From Magnetospirillum molischianum DSM 120 (GTDB lineage: Bacteria; Pseudomonadota; Alphaproteobacteria; Rhodospirillales; Magnetospirillaceae): a DNA stretch of 64,000 bases. The DNA lies in the NCBI RefSeq assembly GCF_000294655.1, contig NZ_CAHP01000026.1, forward strand, positions 21,634-85,633, read 5' to 3'. Below are positions 21,182 through 30,289 of the stretch, piece by piece (within the stretch, counting starts at the first letter, position 1; each line of letters starts with the position of its first letter). The translations under genes were made by a program, and so were the position numbers. The notes beneath the pieces are model-generated. The model ran no database searches. It was not told the DNA's origin and saw only the letters and a program-made list of their open reading frames with translations.

Positions 21182-21985
21182 TCACGGGGCGATTGGGTAG
21201 TGGTGTCCGGCTGGCGACAGGGTGAAGATCTCGCAGCCAGTGGCGGTGACGCCGATCGAATGTTCGAACTGCGCCGACAGCGATCGGTCCTTGGTCACGG
21301 CGGTCCAGCCATCGGCCAGGATCTTGGTTCCGGGGCGACCGGCATTGATCATCGGCTCGATGGTGAAGATCATTCCTTCGACCAGTTCGATGCCTTCACC
21401 GGGGCGACCGTAATGCATAATGTTCGGCGGTTCATGGAACACGCGGCCCAGTCCGTGCCCGCAGAAATCGCGCACCACGGAAAAGCGGTGCTTTTCGACG
21501 AAGCTCTGGATCACATGGCCGATATCGCCCAGCGTTGCTCCGGGCCGCACCACGTCGATGGCGCGCATCAGCGATTCGTAGGTGATCTCGACCAGCTTGC
21601 GCGCCTTTACGCCGACCTTGCCGACATAGTACATCCGGCTCGAATCGCCGTGCCAGCCATCCAGGATCGGCGTGACGTCGATATTGACGATATCGCCTTC
21701 CTCCAGCCGCTTGTCGCAGGGAATGCCGTGGCAGACGACATGGTTGACCGAGGTGCACAGCGACTTCGGATAGCCGCGATAGCCCAGCGGCGCGTTGACG
21801 CCGCCGCGTTCGGTGATGAACGTCGAACCCAGTCGGTCCAGTTCTTCGGTCGTGACACCGGGCACGACGTAGGGGCCGATGAAATCGAGAGCTTCGGCGG
21901 CCAATTGTCCGGCCCGGCGCATCGATTCGAAATCGGCGGGGCCATAGATTTGGATGCGGGAGGAATCCCTGTCTTTGCGTTCCAT
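21182..21985 (-). CDS. map: Methionine aminopeptidase, type I
   Basis: A 267-residue enzyme that removes the initiator methionine from new proteins. The pita-bread metal ligands are visible in order: D in NIDVTPILDGWHGD (two aspartates), H in FCGHGLGRVFHE, E in FTIEPM and E in AQFEHSIGV. No type II insertion is present. The N-terminus (MERKDRDSSRIQIYGPADF) is slightly longer than in E. coli. The two upstream-side genes on this strand are the methyltransferase and carboxypeptidase; the gap to the next is 130 bases and may hold its promoter. Confidence 0.97.
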   Translation of the reverse strand: MERKDRDSSRIQIYGPADFESMRRAGQLAAEALDFIGPYVVPGVTTEELDRLGSTFITERGGVNAPLGYRGYPKSLCTSVNHVVCHGIPCDKRLEEGDIVNIDVTPILDGWHGDSSRMYYVGKVGVKARKLVEITYESLMRAIDVVRPGATLGDIGHVIQSFVEKHRFSVVRDFCGHGLGRVFHEPPNIMHYGRPGEGIELVEGMIFTIEPMINAGRPGTKILADGWTAVTKDRSLSAQFEHSIGVTATGCEIFTLSPAGHHYPIAP

Positions 21986-22115
21986 CGTTCGTTCGCGTCC
22001 GTCCGTGCCGGGGAAATAAAAAAGTACCGCACCCCGCCCTAGGGTAGAATCAGCATATATCAGATCGTAACGGTGTCGTCGCCTTTCATCCCGGCGTCTC
22101 TGTGTCGCGATATTG

Positions 22116-22922
22116 TCACGGATCGGGGGCCCACCCGGTCAGGGTGATCAGCTCCAGCGTTGCCGGGACACGGCCATCGTCTCCGGCGAAGGTGCGGCGA
22201 TAGCCCTCGACCGCACCGAACAAGGTGGCGCGGCGGGAAAGACCGCGACGGCGCTCGGTTTGAGCGTTGGCCTCGCCCATTCCCCGCAGGTCGGCAAGCA
22301 GGCGGATCGGGTCGGCGTAGCGAACCGAGATGGTTTCCGCATCGGCCACCGGCTGGATGAATCCGGCGCGGGGCAGCAGCGCCCCCAGGGTCTTGATATC
22401 GGCGAAGGGGGCGACGCGTGGGCTGGCTCCGCCCTCGGCGGCAAGTTCGGCTTCGATCAACGACTGACGCAGCTCGGCCAGGGTCCCCGCGCCGGGCAGT
22501 GCGGCCAGCAGGAGTCCCCCCGGTTTGAGAATTCGGCGAATCTGGAGCAGGGTTCCTGGCAGATCGTTGACCAGATGCAGCGACAGACAGGACAGAACCA
22601 GATCGAAACTCGCGGGGGCAAAGGGCAGCCATTCTTCGTCCACCGCCAATGTGGGGTGTCCGTTGGCAGCGGCGCGAGACGCCATCTTCGGCGACAGATC
22701 GCATTGGATCAGATGCTCGATCCCGCCCCGTCCCTGAAGAGCGGCGGCGATTTCACCGCCATGGCAGCCAAGATCGAGGGCGACCGGAAAGCGGCGCGTC
22801 ACGTCGTCCAGCCGGTCGGCCAGCCGGTCCGCGACCTCGGACACCATGAAATCGTGATTGGAGAAGATGGCGGCGGCCCGATCACGGTTACGCCGCACCG
22901 ACAGGCGATCAAATATCTGCAT
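22116..22922 (-). CDS. NDUFAF5/BioC-like SAM-dependent methyltransferase
   Basis: A 268-residue class I methyltransferase-fold protein. It begins MQIFDRLSVRRNRDRAA, followed by VADRLADRLDDVTRRFPVAL and the SAM motif I DLGCHGGEIAAAL, an N-terminal pattern shared with mitochondrial NDUFAF5 and its alphaproteobacterial homologues. Later blocks LSCLSLHLVNDLP and ILKPGGLLLAALPG fit motifs II-III. NDUFAF5 acts in respiratory complex I assembly by hydroxylating an arginine of the NuoG-side subunit NDUFS7; whether this homologue does so is inference. It is not BioC by context: no biotin genes are near. It lies between map and the carboxypeptidase. Confidence 0.82.
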   Translation of the reverse strand: MQIFDRLSVRRNRDRAAAIFSNHDFMVSEVADRLADRLDDVTRRFPVALDLGCHGGEIAAALQGRGGIEHLIQCDLSPKMASRAAANGHPTLAVDEEWLPFAPASFDLVLSCLSLHLVNDLPGTLLQIRRILKPGGLLLAALPGAGTLAELRQSLIEAELAAEGGASPRVAPFADIKTLGALLPRAGFIQPVADAETISVRYADPIRLLADLRGMGEANAQTERRRGLSRRATLFGAVEGYRRTFAGDDGRVPATLELITLTGWAPDP

Positions 22923-22995
22923 CGGCGGGTTATCGCATGACCCGGCGGCAGAGAAAAGAGGCGGGTTACGTGTGTCGGTGGGGATGTCCCCGGCC

Positions 22996-24327
22996 TCAGG
23001 CGTCGGGGGCGATCAGCTTGCAGCTTTGACCGGATTTGCCGAGGCGCTTGCACGCGGCGCGGGCCTGACTTTCATTGAGGCCAGCCAGGCGGGCGCGATA
23101 GACCGGCTTGTTTCCCTTAAGCTTGTTGATGTCGATCGACCCTTTTGCCGCCAGCTGTCCAAGGGTGCGAGCGGCCTGGGCGGCAGCCTGCTGGGCGGGG
23201 CGGTAATCCTTGAACGCGCCAACCTGGATGGTCCAGGCGGGGGCGTTGTCTGCGGCGCTGTTGCGCCCCTTGTGCCCCTTGGCCTGAGAGGAGGTCTTGG
23301 CCGACGCGACCTTGAAATTGGCGGTCTTGGTGACTTTGGCGTGGGCGGTTTTGACCGCCTTGGCCTTTGCCTTGGCTTGGGCCGGTTTGGCGGCGGCCTT
23401 GGCCGCGGCGACCGCCCCGGTTGCCTGGGCGGCGGCAACCAGACTGTCGATGTCCGATGTGTCGTCGGCGGATGGGGCGGCGGCAACCTCGATCGACTCG
23501 CCGGTTTTCATCCGAGCAAAGCCCTTGTCGAGCAGTTCCTTCATATGATTGTCGCGCGAGGTTCCCGATGCGCCGCCGAACACGACGCCGATGATGCGTT
23601 GGTCGTCGCGCCGGGCCGAGGAAATCAGGTTGAAGCCCGACGCCTGGATATAGCCGGTCTTGATTCCATCGGCACCCGGATACCGCAGCATAAGCCGGTT
23701 GTGGGTGTTGATAGTCTGGCCTTTCCAGACGAACTGGCGAGTCGAGAAATAGCGATAGGAACCGGCATGGCGGTTGATCATGGCGCGGGCCAGGATCGCC
23801 TGATCGCGCACGGTGGACATCTGGCCCGGATTGGGCAGGCCCGACGCGTTGCGATAGACGGTGCGGGTCATCCCCAAGGACGCCGCCTTGCGGGTCATCA
23901 TCTGGGCGAATTCGGCCTCGGTGCCGCCAATTCCCTCGGCGGCGACGACGGCGGCGTCGTTAGCCGATTTGGTCACCAGGGCAAGGATGACGTCGCGCAC
24001 CGCGATCGTCTCGCCGGGGCGAAGTCCCAGCTTTGACGGGGCCTGGCCTGCCGCATGGGCCGAGACCGACAGCCGGGTGTCGAGATTCATCCGGCCGGAT
24101 TCCAGTTCGTCGAACAACAGGAACAGCGTCATGACTTTGGTTAGCGAGGCCGGGTAGCTGCGAATATCGGGGTTGGCCGCATGCAGCACCTTGCCATTGC
24201 TGGCATCAATCACGATCGAGGCGTAGCGCGCCGCCCAGGCTGGAGTAGCCACGAGCAGGAAAATGGCGACGAGTCCCAATAGAGCGGGGCGAAGAAAAGG
24301 GAAAGCCCCTTGGCGTCTCGATTGCAA
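22996..24327 (-). CDS. D-alanyl-D-alanine carboxypeptidase (S11 family) with SPOR domain
   Basis: A 443-residue exported low-molecular-mass penicillin-binding protein. Signal peptide: about residues 1-32 (ending in AWA). Active-site motifs: SLTK at 61-64, SAN at 121-123, KTG at 223-225, in the usual order. An Ala/Lys-rich linker (about 290-360) leads to a C-terminal SPOR domain (about 365-440, WTIQVGAFKDYRPAQQAA) that should bind denuded peptidoglycan at the septum. The enzyme trims terminal D-Ala from pentapeptides in the periplasm. The lysine-rich linker is long and low-complexity. The PBP5/6-type role is established for the family; septal targeting is inference. Confidence 0.93.
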   Translation of the reverse strand: MQSRRQGAFPFLRPALLGLVAIFLLVATPAWAARYASIVIDASNGKVLHAANPDIRSYPASLTKVMTLFLLFDELESGRMNLDTRLSVSAHAAGQAPSKLGLRPGETIAVRDVILALVTKSANDAAVVAAEGIGGTEAEFAQMMTRKAASLGMTRTVYRNASGLPNPGQMSTVRDQAILARAMINRHAGSYRYFSTRQFVWKGQTINTHNRLMLRYPGADGIKTGYIQASGFNLISSARRDDQRIIGVVFGGASGTSRDNHMKELLDKGFARMKTGESIEVAAAPSADDTSDIDSLVAAAQATGAVAAAKAAAKPAQAKAKAKAVKTAHAKVTKTANFKVASAKTSSQAKGHKGRNSAADNAPAWTIQVGAFKDYRPAQQAAAQAARTLGQLAAKGSIDINKLKGNKPVYRARLAGLNESQARAACKRLGKSGQSCKLIAPDA

Positions 24328-24481
24328 GGTCTCGACCTGTCATTCAGCGTGACGAAATTGGCGCAATGGCGGAAAACCTTAAAGAATTTAGCAATACGTG
24401 TCTAGCTTGGCGGCCGGTTATTTTTCTGTCAGGGTTGCTTGCGTCGGTCGAACGGTGAATTCCCGATGTGGAGGAAACAGC

Positions 24482-25147
24482 ATGACGGGACGTTCCGGCC
24501 TTTGCCTCGCCTTGGTTTTATCGCTTTGCGCCTGCACATATGATGGCGGTGACATCGGCAATCCTTTCACGAGAAAGGTACAGTGGTATTCCTTTATCGG
24601 AGGTGACGACATCCAGGCGTCTTGCGCCGCCGGATCTGCCGAGCAAGTGCGGCTGGTCTATAATGCGGTGTGGGGCGAGCAGGTTCGCATCTATGAATGG
24701 GATGGGGGTACTCGCGATCTGCGTATCCGGGTGATCGGCCCCGGTAACCTGACCGGCCTGACCTCGGATGATATCCTGGCTCCCTGGCGTGCCGTTGAAA
24801 CCCGCGTGCCGCTGTCGGCCGAGGCGCGAACCGGGTTAGATACCGCCCTGGCCGAGGCCGGTGGATTTGGTCCCCCGGCGGTCGGGCTTGATCTGCCCTC
24901 GCACGGCTATTACTGGGCGGCGGCGACCTGCCGCGACGGACGCTTTACTTTCACCGGCTGGCGTTGGCCGTCGGATTCCTTTGCTGCCGCGCGGTTCCCG
25001 GCCTTGCTGTTCGCGCTCGATCCCAGTCGTGCCGAGGTGCGGCCCCCCGCCGACCAGACTCTCGATCTGCAATGGGAGGACGATGTTCGCCGCGGCGTTG
25101 CCGCACCGTTCCTGTTAAGCGTCGGCCGGAACGGGCGTGTGCGCTGA
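24482..25147 (+). CDS. Putative lipoprotein, unrecognised
   Basis: A 221-residue protein with a short N-terminal signal sequence ending in the lipobox LCAC. The ATG at 24482 has GGAGGAAACAGC just upstream and places the signal peptide correctly; a longer in-frame reading would bury it. The mature part begins TYDGGDIGNPFTRKV and contains two further cysteines (SCAAGS and TCRDG), which could form a disulfide, and many Trp/Tyr residues. No family was recognised. It is divergent from the carboxypeptidase gene and ends about 130 bases before the phasin start. Location in the outer or inner membrane is inference. Confidence 0.8.
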   Translation: MTGRSGLCLALVLSLCACTYDGGDIGNPFTRKVQWYSFIGGDDIQASCAAGSAEQVRLVYNAVWGEQVRIYEWDGGTRDLRIRVIGPGNLTGLTSDDILAPWRAVETRVPLSAEARTGLDTALAEAGGFGPPAVGLDLPSHGYYWAAATCRDGRFTFTGWRWPSDSFAAARFPALLFALDPSRAEVRPPADQTLDLQWEDDVRRGVAAPFLLSVGRNGRVR

Positions 25148-25175
25148 ACGCGATGCTGCACCTGCGAATGAATCA

Positions 25176-25228
25176 TTGACTTTTCCGCCACTATTGCGCG
25201 ATAGTTCTGGATGCTGCGTTGCAGCATC
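25176..25228 (+). promoter_or_regulatory. Phasin promoter with PhaR-like operator
   Basis: TTGACT (25176-25181) and GATAGT (25200-25205) with an 18-base spacer form a plausible promoter. Just downstream lies the perfect palindrome GATGCTGC-GTT-GCAGCATC (25210-25228), which contains CTGC-N3-GCAG. A TGC-rich site of this form is the reported binding sequence of the PHB repressor PhaR in Paracoccus denitrificans (from memory). The position, over the transcription start and before a phasin gene, fits repression relieved by PHB. Confidence 0.6.
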
Positions 25229-25276
25229 ACGCCGCTCCGTAACGGCGGCGTCACGTTCGTTCGAGGGAGGGGAGAC

Positions 25277-25936
25277 ATGACCACTGTGAAAGCCAAGTCG
25301 GCTAATGACGAGGACCCCGTGAGCAGTCCCGCCGCATCCGCCCCCAAGGTCGCGAAATCACCCGCCGCCGCATCCCAGGCCGTGCCCGCCGTCGCGCCGG
25401 TGGCGGAGGCGATCTCCGCCGTTCAGGCCGAAGCGGTCAAAAGCCTGGGAGAGGCGGTCGTCGTCGGCAAGGAAACGATCGAATCGGTGGTGAAGGTTTC
25501 GACCGACGTTGCCACCAAGGGCTATGACAAAGCACTCGACCTTGGCCGCGATCAGGTCGCCGCCGCCGTCAAGGCTCACGGTGCCGCCTATCAGGGCTAC
25601 GAGGACGCGGTTGCCTTCAACCGCGATACCGTCGAGGCTTTCGTCAAGGCCAGCACTATCCTGACCAAGGGGTTGCACGATCTCAGCCGCTCGCTGCTGG
25701 GGTTGACCCAGGTGGTGATCGAGGAAAACGTTGCCGCGTCCAAGGCTCTGCTGGGAGCCCGGACTGTCCAGGATCTGATCGAGGCCCAGGCCGGGCTGAC
25801 CCGTCTCGGTTTTGATCGGGTTGCCGAGGAAAGCGTCCGCCTGTCCGGCGATTCGGTGCGGTTGATCGAGGACGCGATCGCTCCGATCAACGAACGGGTC
25901 AATGCCGCGCTCGACCATCTGCTCCACGCGGCCTGA
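25277..25936 (+). CDS. Phasin family protein (polyhydroxyalkanoate granule-associated)
   Basis: A 219-residue alpha-helical protein without signal peptide. An Ala/Pro-rich N-terminal tail (about 1-45) leads into the phasin helices: VKSLGEAVVVGKETIESVVK, then AFNRDTVEAFVKAS, then ARTVQDLIEAQAGLTRLGFDR, close to the phasin_2 pattern (F-x2-A-x2-V-D-L-x4 and LQ-x2-F-like). Phasins coat PHB granules and control their size. The ATG at 25277 has GGGAGGGGAGAC upstream. It has its own promoter with a PhaR-type operator and is closed by a strong terminator, so it is a single-gene unit. Confidence 0.87.
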   Translation: MTTVKAKSANDEDPVSSPAASAPKVAKSPAAASQAVPAVAPVAEAISAVQAEAVKSLGEAVVVGKETIESVVKVSTDVATKGYDKALDLGRDQVAAAVKAHGAAYQGYEDAVAFNRDTVEAFVKASTILTKGLHDLSRSLLGLTQVVIEENVAASKALLGARTVQDLIEAQAGLTRLGFDRVAEESVRLSGDSVRLIEDAIAPINERVNAALDHLLHAA

Positions 25937-25962
25937 ATTTCTGTCGCCGGGGGACAAATCGC

Positions 25963-25999
25963 ACGGCCCGGTGGGGGAAACCCCCGCCGGGCCGTTCTT
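25963..25999 (+). terminator. Rho-independent terminator after the phasin gene
   Basis: Arms ACGGCCCGGTGGGGG (25963-25977) and CCCCCGCCGGGCCGT (25981-25995) pair over 15 bases with one G-U wobble and a 3-base AAA loop, followed by TCTTCATT. The stem is very stable, and its position 26 bases after the stop fits termination. Confidence 0.85.
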
Positions 26000-26094
26000 C
26001 ATTCGACCCTTTCCGCACAAGGGGGCTTTTCGTTCGACGATCCGACCCAATATGATAGGAGTACGGAATTCGTGACTACCGCACCGGGGAGGCT

Positions 26095-26427
26095 ATGAGC
26101 GAGGACGGCAACGACAGGCGCAACGGAGACGGCGGGCAGACCGGCGTGGTCATCAAGACCCGCCCGAGAACCCGCAAGCCGTCGATGTACAAAGTGCTGA
26201 TGCTGAATGACGATTACACTCCGATGGAGTTCGTCATTCAGGTCTTGGAGCAGTTCTTTTCGAAGAACCGCGAAGAGGCTACGCGCATCATGCTTAGCGT
26301 CCATACCCGAGGTGTCGGTATCTGCGGTGTGTACACATATGAGGTGGCGGAGACCAAGGTAACCCAGGTCATGGATCTGGCTCGCCAAAATCAGCATCCG
26401 CTGCAATGTACGATCGAGAAGGAGTAG
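26095..26427 (+). CDS. clpS: ATP-dependent Clp protease adaptor ClpS
   Basis: A 110-residue adaptor that delivers N-degron substrates to ClpAP. The core reads [20 protein letters not shown], with the acidic N-degron-binding residues ND-D and the M used for size selection, followed by [17 protein letters not shown] and the [16 protein letters not shown] strand that contacts ClpA. The long charged N-terminal tail is usual. It lies 40 bases upstream of clpA, the standard pairing. The start ATG at 26095 has GGGGAGGCT just before it. Confidence 0.97.
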   Translation: MSEDGNDRRNGDGGQTGVVIKTRPRTRKPSMYKVLMLNDDYTPMEFVIQVLEQFFSKNREEATRIMLSVHTRGVGICGVYTYEVAETKVTQVMDLARQNQHPLQCTIEKE

Positions 26428-26467
26428 TCCGGCCCGCCGGCCACTCCCTGCCAGGAAGGATCGGCCC

Positions 26468-28768
26468 ATGCTGTCGCGCAACCTTGAGCAAAGCCTGCAC
26501 CGCGCTCTGTCTCACGCCTCCGAGCGTCGTCACGAATACGCCACTCTGGAACATCTGCTGCTGTCTCTGACCGAGGATCTGGACGCCGTTGCGGTGTTGC
26601 GGGCCTGTAACGTCTCCGTCGAGAAGTTGCGCAGCGACCTTACCGATTTCCTCGACACCAGCTTGTCCGAGTTGGTCGGTCCACGCGGCAGCGACCCCAA
26701 GCCCACCGCCGGGTTCCAGCGGGTGGTCCAGCGCGCCGCGATTCACGTTCAATCTTCCGGGCGCGAGGAAGTGACCGGAGCCAACGTTCTGGTTGCTCTG
26801 TTCTCCGAGCGAGAGAGCCATGCCGTCTATTTCCTCCAGATTCAGGAAATGACCCGGCTCGATGCCGTTAACTACATCAGCCATGGCGTTGCCAAGGCTG
26901 CGGGTCGCACCCAAAGCCGCCCGATCCAGGGTGCCGACGAGGATGCCGCCGCCGAGAAGGTGGTAAAAAAGGGAATCGAGGCTCTGACCGCTTATTGCGT
27001 CAACCTCAATCAGAAGGCCACCGATGGCAAGATCGATCCGTTGATCGGCCGCGAGGCGGAAATCGAGCGGACGATCCAGATTCTGTGCCGCCGTTCGAAA
27101 AACAACCCGCTTTATGTCGGCGATCCCGGCGTCGGCAAAACCGCGATCGCCGAAGGTCTGGCGCGCCGCATCGTCGATGGCGAGGTGCCCGAAGTTTTGC
27201 GCACGGCCACTATCTTCTCCCTCGATATGGGGGCGTTGCTGGCCGGAACCCGTTATCGCGGCGATTTCGAGGAACGGTTGAAGGCGGTCGTCACCGAACT
27301 GGAGAATTACGACGGCGCGATCATGTTCATCGACGAGATTCACACCGTGATCGGTGCTGGTGCGACCTCGGGCGGATCGATGGATGCGTCGAACCTGCTG
27401 AAGCCGGCGCTGGCCTCGGGTTCGCTCCGCTGCATCGGTTCGACCACGTATAAGGAATACCGCACCCATTTCGAGAAGGACCGCGCCCTGGTCCGCCGCT
27501 TTCAAAAGATCGACGTTAACGAACCCAGTGTCGCCGACGCGATCAAGATCCTGAACGGCATCAAGACCTATTACGAGAGCCATCACAAAGTCCGCTATGC
27601 CCCCGATGCGATCAAGGCGGCGGTCGAGTTGTCGGCGAAATACATCACCGATCGCAAGCTGCCCGACAAGGCGATTGACGTCATTGATGAGGTTGGTGCG
27701 TCGCGGATGCTTCTGCCCGAATCGAAGCGGCGTAAGACCGTTACCGTCCGCGATATCGAGGAGATCGTCGCCAAGATCGCTCGCATCCCACCGAAATCAG
27801 TGTCGCTTGACGACATGGAGGCGCTGAAATCGCTGGATCGCGATCTCAAAACCCTGGTGTTCGGTCAGGATCAGGCGATCGACTCGCTTGCGTCGGCAAT
27901 CAAGCTGGCCCGCGCTGGTCTGCGCGAGCCGGAAAAGCCGATCGGCTGCTATCTGTTCAGTGGCCCGACCGGCGTCGGTAAGACCGAAGTCGCCCGTCAG
28001 CTGGCTCGGATCATGGGAATCGAGCTGACCCGCTTCGACATGTCCGAATATATGGAGCGTCATTCCGTCTCGCGGCTGATCGGCGCACCGCCGGGCTATG
28101 TCGGTTTCGACCAGGGCGGTCTGCTGACCGATGCCATCGACCAGCATCCTCACTGCGTGCTGCTGCTCGACGAAATCGAAAAGGCCCATCCCGACCTGTT
28201 CAACATCTTGTTGCAGGTGATGGATCATGGCCGCCTGACCGACCATAACGGCAAGATCATCGACTTCCGCAACGTCATCCTGATCATGACCACCAATGCC
28301 GGGGCGGCCGATCTGGCCAAGGCGGCGCTGGGGTTCGGTCGCGAAAGCCGCCAGGGCGACGACAGCGAGGCGATCAACCGGATGTTCACCCCGGAATTCC
28401 GCAATCGTCTCGATGCGATTATTCCCTTCGCCAATCTGTCGCCCGCGATCGTCAGTCAGGTCGTGGACAAGTTCATCATGCAGTTGGAAACCCAACTCGG
28501 CGACCGCGATGTGCTGATCGAACTGTCCAACGAAGCCCGCGCTTGGTTGTCTCGCAAGGGATACGATCAGAATTACGGTGCCCGGCCGCTGGCTCGCGTT
28601 ATTCAGGAGCACATCAAGAAACCCCTGGCCGAGGAATTGCTGTTCGGTCGGTTAGCCAAAGGCGGGACCGTTCGCATTACCATCGGCCCCGATGGCGCGC
28701 TTTCCTTTGACATCGTTCCGGGCTCGTCGCGGCCTGAAAAGGCGACGGAACCCGAACTGGTCGAATAA
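26468..28768 (+). CDS. clpA: ATP-dependent Clp protease ATP-binding subunit ClpA
   Basis: A 766-residue AAA+ unfoldase with two ATPase modules. The Clp_N repeat domain covers about residues 1-145. D1 Walker A is GDPGVGKTA, with Walker [16 protein letters not shown]2 Walker A is GPTGVGKTE, with Walker [14 protein letters not shown]. The middle region lacks the long coiled coil of ClpB, so it is ClpA rather than ClpB. The D2 small domain ends with [24 protein letters not shown]. It is paired with clpS and ends at a palindromic repeat followed by a strong terminator. Confidence 0.98.
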   Translation: MLSRNLEQSLHRALSHASERRHEYATLEHLLLSLTEDLDAVAVLRACNVSVEKLRSDLTDFLDTSLSELVGPRGSDPKPTAGFQRVVQRAAIHVQSSGREEVTGANVLVALFSERESHAVYFLQIQEMTRLDAVNYISHGVAKAAGRTQSRPIQGADEDAAAEKVVKKGIEALTAYCVNLNQKATDGKIDPLIGREAEIERTIQILCRRSKNNPLYVGDPGVGKTAIAEGLARRIVDGEVPEVLRTATIFSLDMGALLAGTRYRGDFEERLKAVVTELENYDGAIMFIDEIHTVIGAGATSGGSMDASNLLKPALASGSLRCIGSTTYKEYRTHFEKDRALVRRFQKIDVNEPSVADAIKILNGIKTYYESHHKVRYAPDAIKAAVELSAKYITDRKLPDKAIDVIDEVGASRMLLPESKRRKTVTVRDIEEIVAKIARIPPKSVSLDDMEALKSLDRDLKTLVFGQDQAIDSLASAIKLARAGLREPEKPIGCYLFSGPTGVGKTEVARQLARIMGIELTRFDMSEYMERHSVSRLIGAPPGYVGFDQGGLLTDAIDQHPHCVLLLDEIEKAHPDLFNILLQVMDHGRLTDHNGKIIDFRNVILIMTTNAGAADLAKAALGFGRESRQGDDSEAINRMFTPEFRNRLDAIIPFANLSPAIVSQVVDKFIMQLETQLGDRDVLIELSNEARAWLSRKGYDQNYGARPLARVIQEHIKKPLAEELLFGRLAKGGTVRITIGPDGALSFDIVPGSSRPEKATEPELVE

Positions 28769-28769
28769 T

Positions 28770-28810
28770 ACCAACCGGCCAATGGGTCAAATCGAGGGGC
28801 GGCCGGTATA
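28770..28810. repeat. Dispersed palindromic intergenic repeat, copy B
   Basis: Directly after the clpA stop, left arm ACCGGCC (28774-28780) pairs with right arm GGCCGGT (28801-28807) around a loop containing TCAAATCGAGG. It shares the outer ACCAAC and GTATAA ends and loop with copy A at 6998-7039; the stem pair T-A there is C-G here, a compensating change. It precedes the clpA terminator, so it is not needed for termination at this locus. Confidence 0.7.
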
Positions 28811-28833
28811 ATTCGCCCGGTTCCACAAAGACG

Positions 28834-28866
28834 AAGGCCACGGCGTCCGCGCCGTGGCCTTTTTGT
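28834..28866 (+). terminator. Rho-independent terminator after clpA
   Basis: Arms AAGGCCACGGCG (28834-28845) and CGCCGTGGCCTT (28850-28861) pair fully around a TCCG loop and run into TTTTTG. It is the classic intrinsic-terminator form and the best in the window. Confidence 0.93.
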
Positions 28867-28890
28867 TTGGAGTCCCGCCCCAGGGATGGA

Positions 28891-30021
28891 TCAGGGGGAC
28901 AAGATCGCCTTACGGGCCAGGATATCGTTGCAGACCGATGTGGTATCCCAGGTCGAGCCATGGCCCAAAGCGGGTTCGATCTCCGGCCAGGCCTTGTCGA
29001 AGGCCCGGCGGCCAAGGTTGCGCAGATAGACCAGGAATTCCCAGGCGGGAGCTTCCTTGGAATAGATGCCCAACGGGGCAATGTCGGCATCGGCCTCGAT
29101 CCGGTGCAGATTGATACGGCGGAACGGGTGCTGTCCCGGCGGCGGATCGACGATCATCTTGGCGTCGATCAATCGGTTGATCGTCTCGATGGTGTTGATT
29201 TCGTGGATCAGTGCGGTGTTGAAGGTTAGCTCGTTCAGGCGGTCGGCGACCTGACGGTGGCTGCGTGGTGGTGGGCCGTCGCGCCGCAACGGGTTGATCG
29301 TCACCACAAGCAGATCTTGCGCTTCGCTCTCCCGTAACCGCTCGACCAGACAAGTCAGCGGAGGATTGCCGAGATAGCCGCCGTCCCAGTAGAGATGCTT
29401 GTCGATCTCGATTGCCGAGAACGGCGCGGGCTTGCAGTTCGAAGCGCGCAGGGCGTCGGGCGAGACCGCACCATCGACGAACAATTTGCGGCGACCCTCG
29501 CCGATGTCGGTGGCGGCAATCACCAGACTGGGGGTTCCGGCCTGGGGCAGAGCGAAGATCGCCGGAATTTCCGGCATCACCTCGCGCAGCACGGTGGAGA
29601 GCGATCCGCCCAGACCCGTTTCGGCGACCGGAGAGGTCGCCCCCGCGACGTCGGCCCAGCGGGCGGCGGCGCTATCGTCGATATTCCAGCCGGAACCGAG
29701 AGTCGCGGCAGCGACGAAGGGATTGCCGCTCCAGAAGGCAACGCGGGCGATCGTCTCCCACAATTCGCGTACCTTGTCCCGTCCGGCCTCGGCGATCCGG
29801 CGGGTTCGGGCCGTAGCGGGGCCGGGTTGTCCGGCTCCCTGGTGACAGCCATAGACAAAAGCGGTTGCCGTTAAGGCTCCTGACGATGCGCCGCTCAGTC
29901 CAACGATATCGACGTTTCCGGCGACGACCTGATCGAGCAGACCGTCAAGTACGCCCCAGGCAAACGCGCCATGGACGCCGCCGCCCTGTAAAGCCAGGGC
30001 GATTTTGTGTGGTTTTTCCAT
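28891..30021 (-). CDS. Patatin-like phospholipase/hydrolase
   Basis: A 376-residue serine hydrolase of the patatin family. The oxyanion loop ALQGGGVHGAF is at about 10-20, the nucleophile elbow GASSG is at 44-48 (Ser46), and the second dyad residue lies in DGG at 213-215. The family hydrolyses acyl esters of lipids in the cytoplasm or at membranes. The ATG at 30019-30021 has GGGAGG about 8 bases upstream and begins just before the oxyanion loop; an Arg-rich in-frame extension upstream is less likely. It is convergent with clpA and divergent from fabI. Physiological substrate is unknown; PHB or membrane-lipid turnover is speculation. Confidence 0.9.
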   Translation of the reverse strand: MEKPHKIALALQGGGVHGAFAWGVLDGLLDQVVAGNVDIVGLSGASSGALTATAFVYGCHQGAGQPGPATARTRRIAEAGRDKVRELWETIARVAFWSGNPFVAAATLGSGWNIDDSAAARWADVAGATSPVAETGLGGSLSTVLREVMPEIPAIFALPQAGTPSLVIAATDIGEGRRKLFVDGAVSPDALRASNCKPAPFSAIEIDKHLYWDGGYLGNPPLTCLVERLRESEAQDLLVVTINPLRRDGPPPRSHRQVADRLNELTFNTALIHEINTIETINRLIDAKMIVDPPPGQHPFRRINLHRIEADADIAPLGIYSKEAPAWEFLVYLRNLGRRAFDKAWPEIEPALGHGSTWDTTSVCNDILARKAILSP

Positions 30022-30289
30022 AATTCGCGCCTCCCGCAACCTGTTCAGCCGCCGCGCTCTTTTTTTCATGAGGGTACGCTGAACTGTCGATCTGAGCAAC
30101 CAATGGTGTTGAGACTTTGTTGTCTGGATCGTTTTTCGGTCGGGTTCCCCCTGGCCGCTATGCATGTGGATCGGGGGAGGGGGGCGTCAACCGCCTTTGC
30201 CGTCTGCGGGGTTTCGTGTATGTAGAAACCTCCGTCGCCGCCGCCAGTATCGCGTCCGGCTTCTCCCCCCTTCCTCGGAAAGGACCCGC

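Noticed and set aside
22116-22922. BioC malonyl-ACP methyltransferase
   Set aside because: The N-terminal FDR-x6-RDRAA block is of the NDUFAF5 type, and no biotin genes are near.
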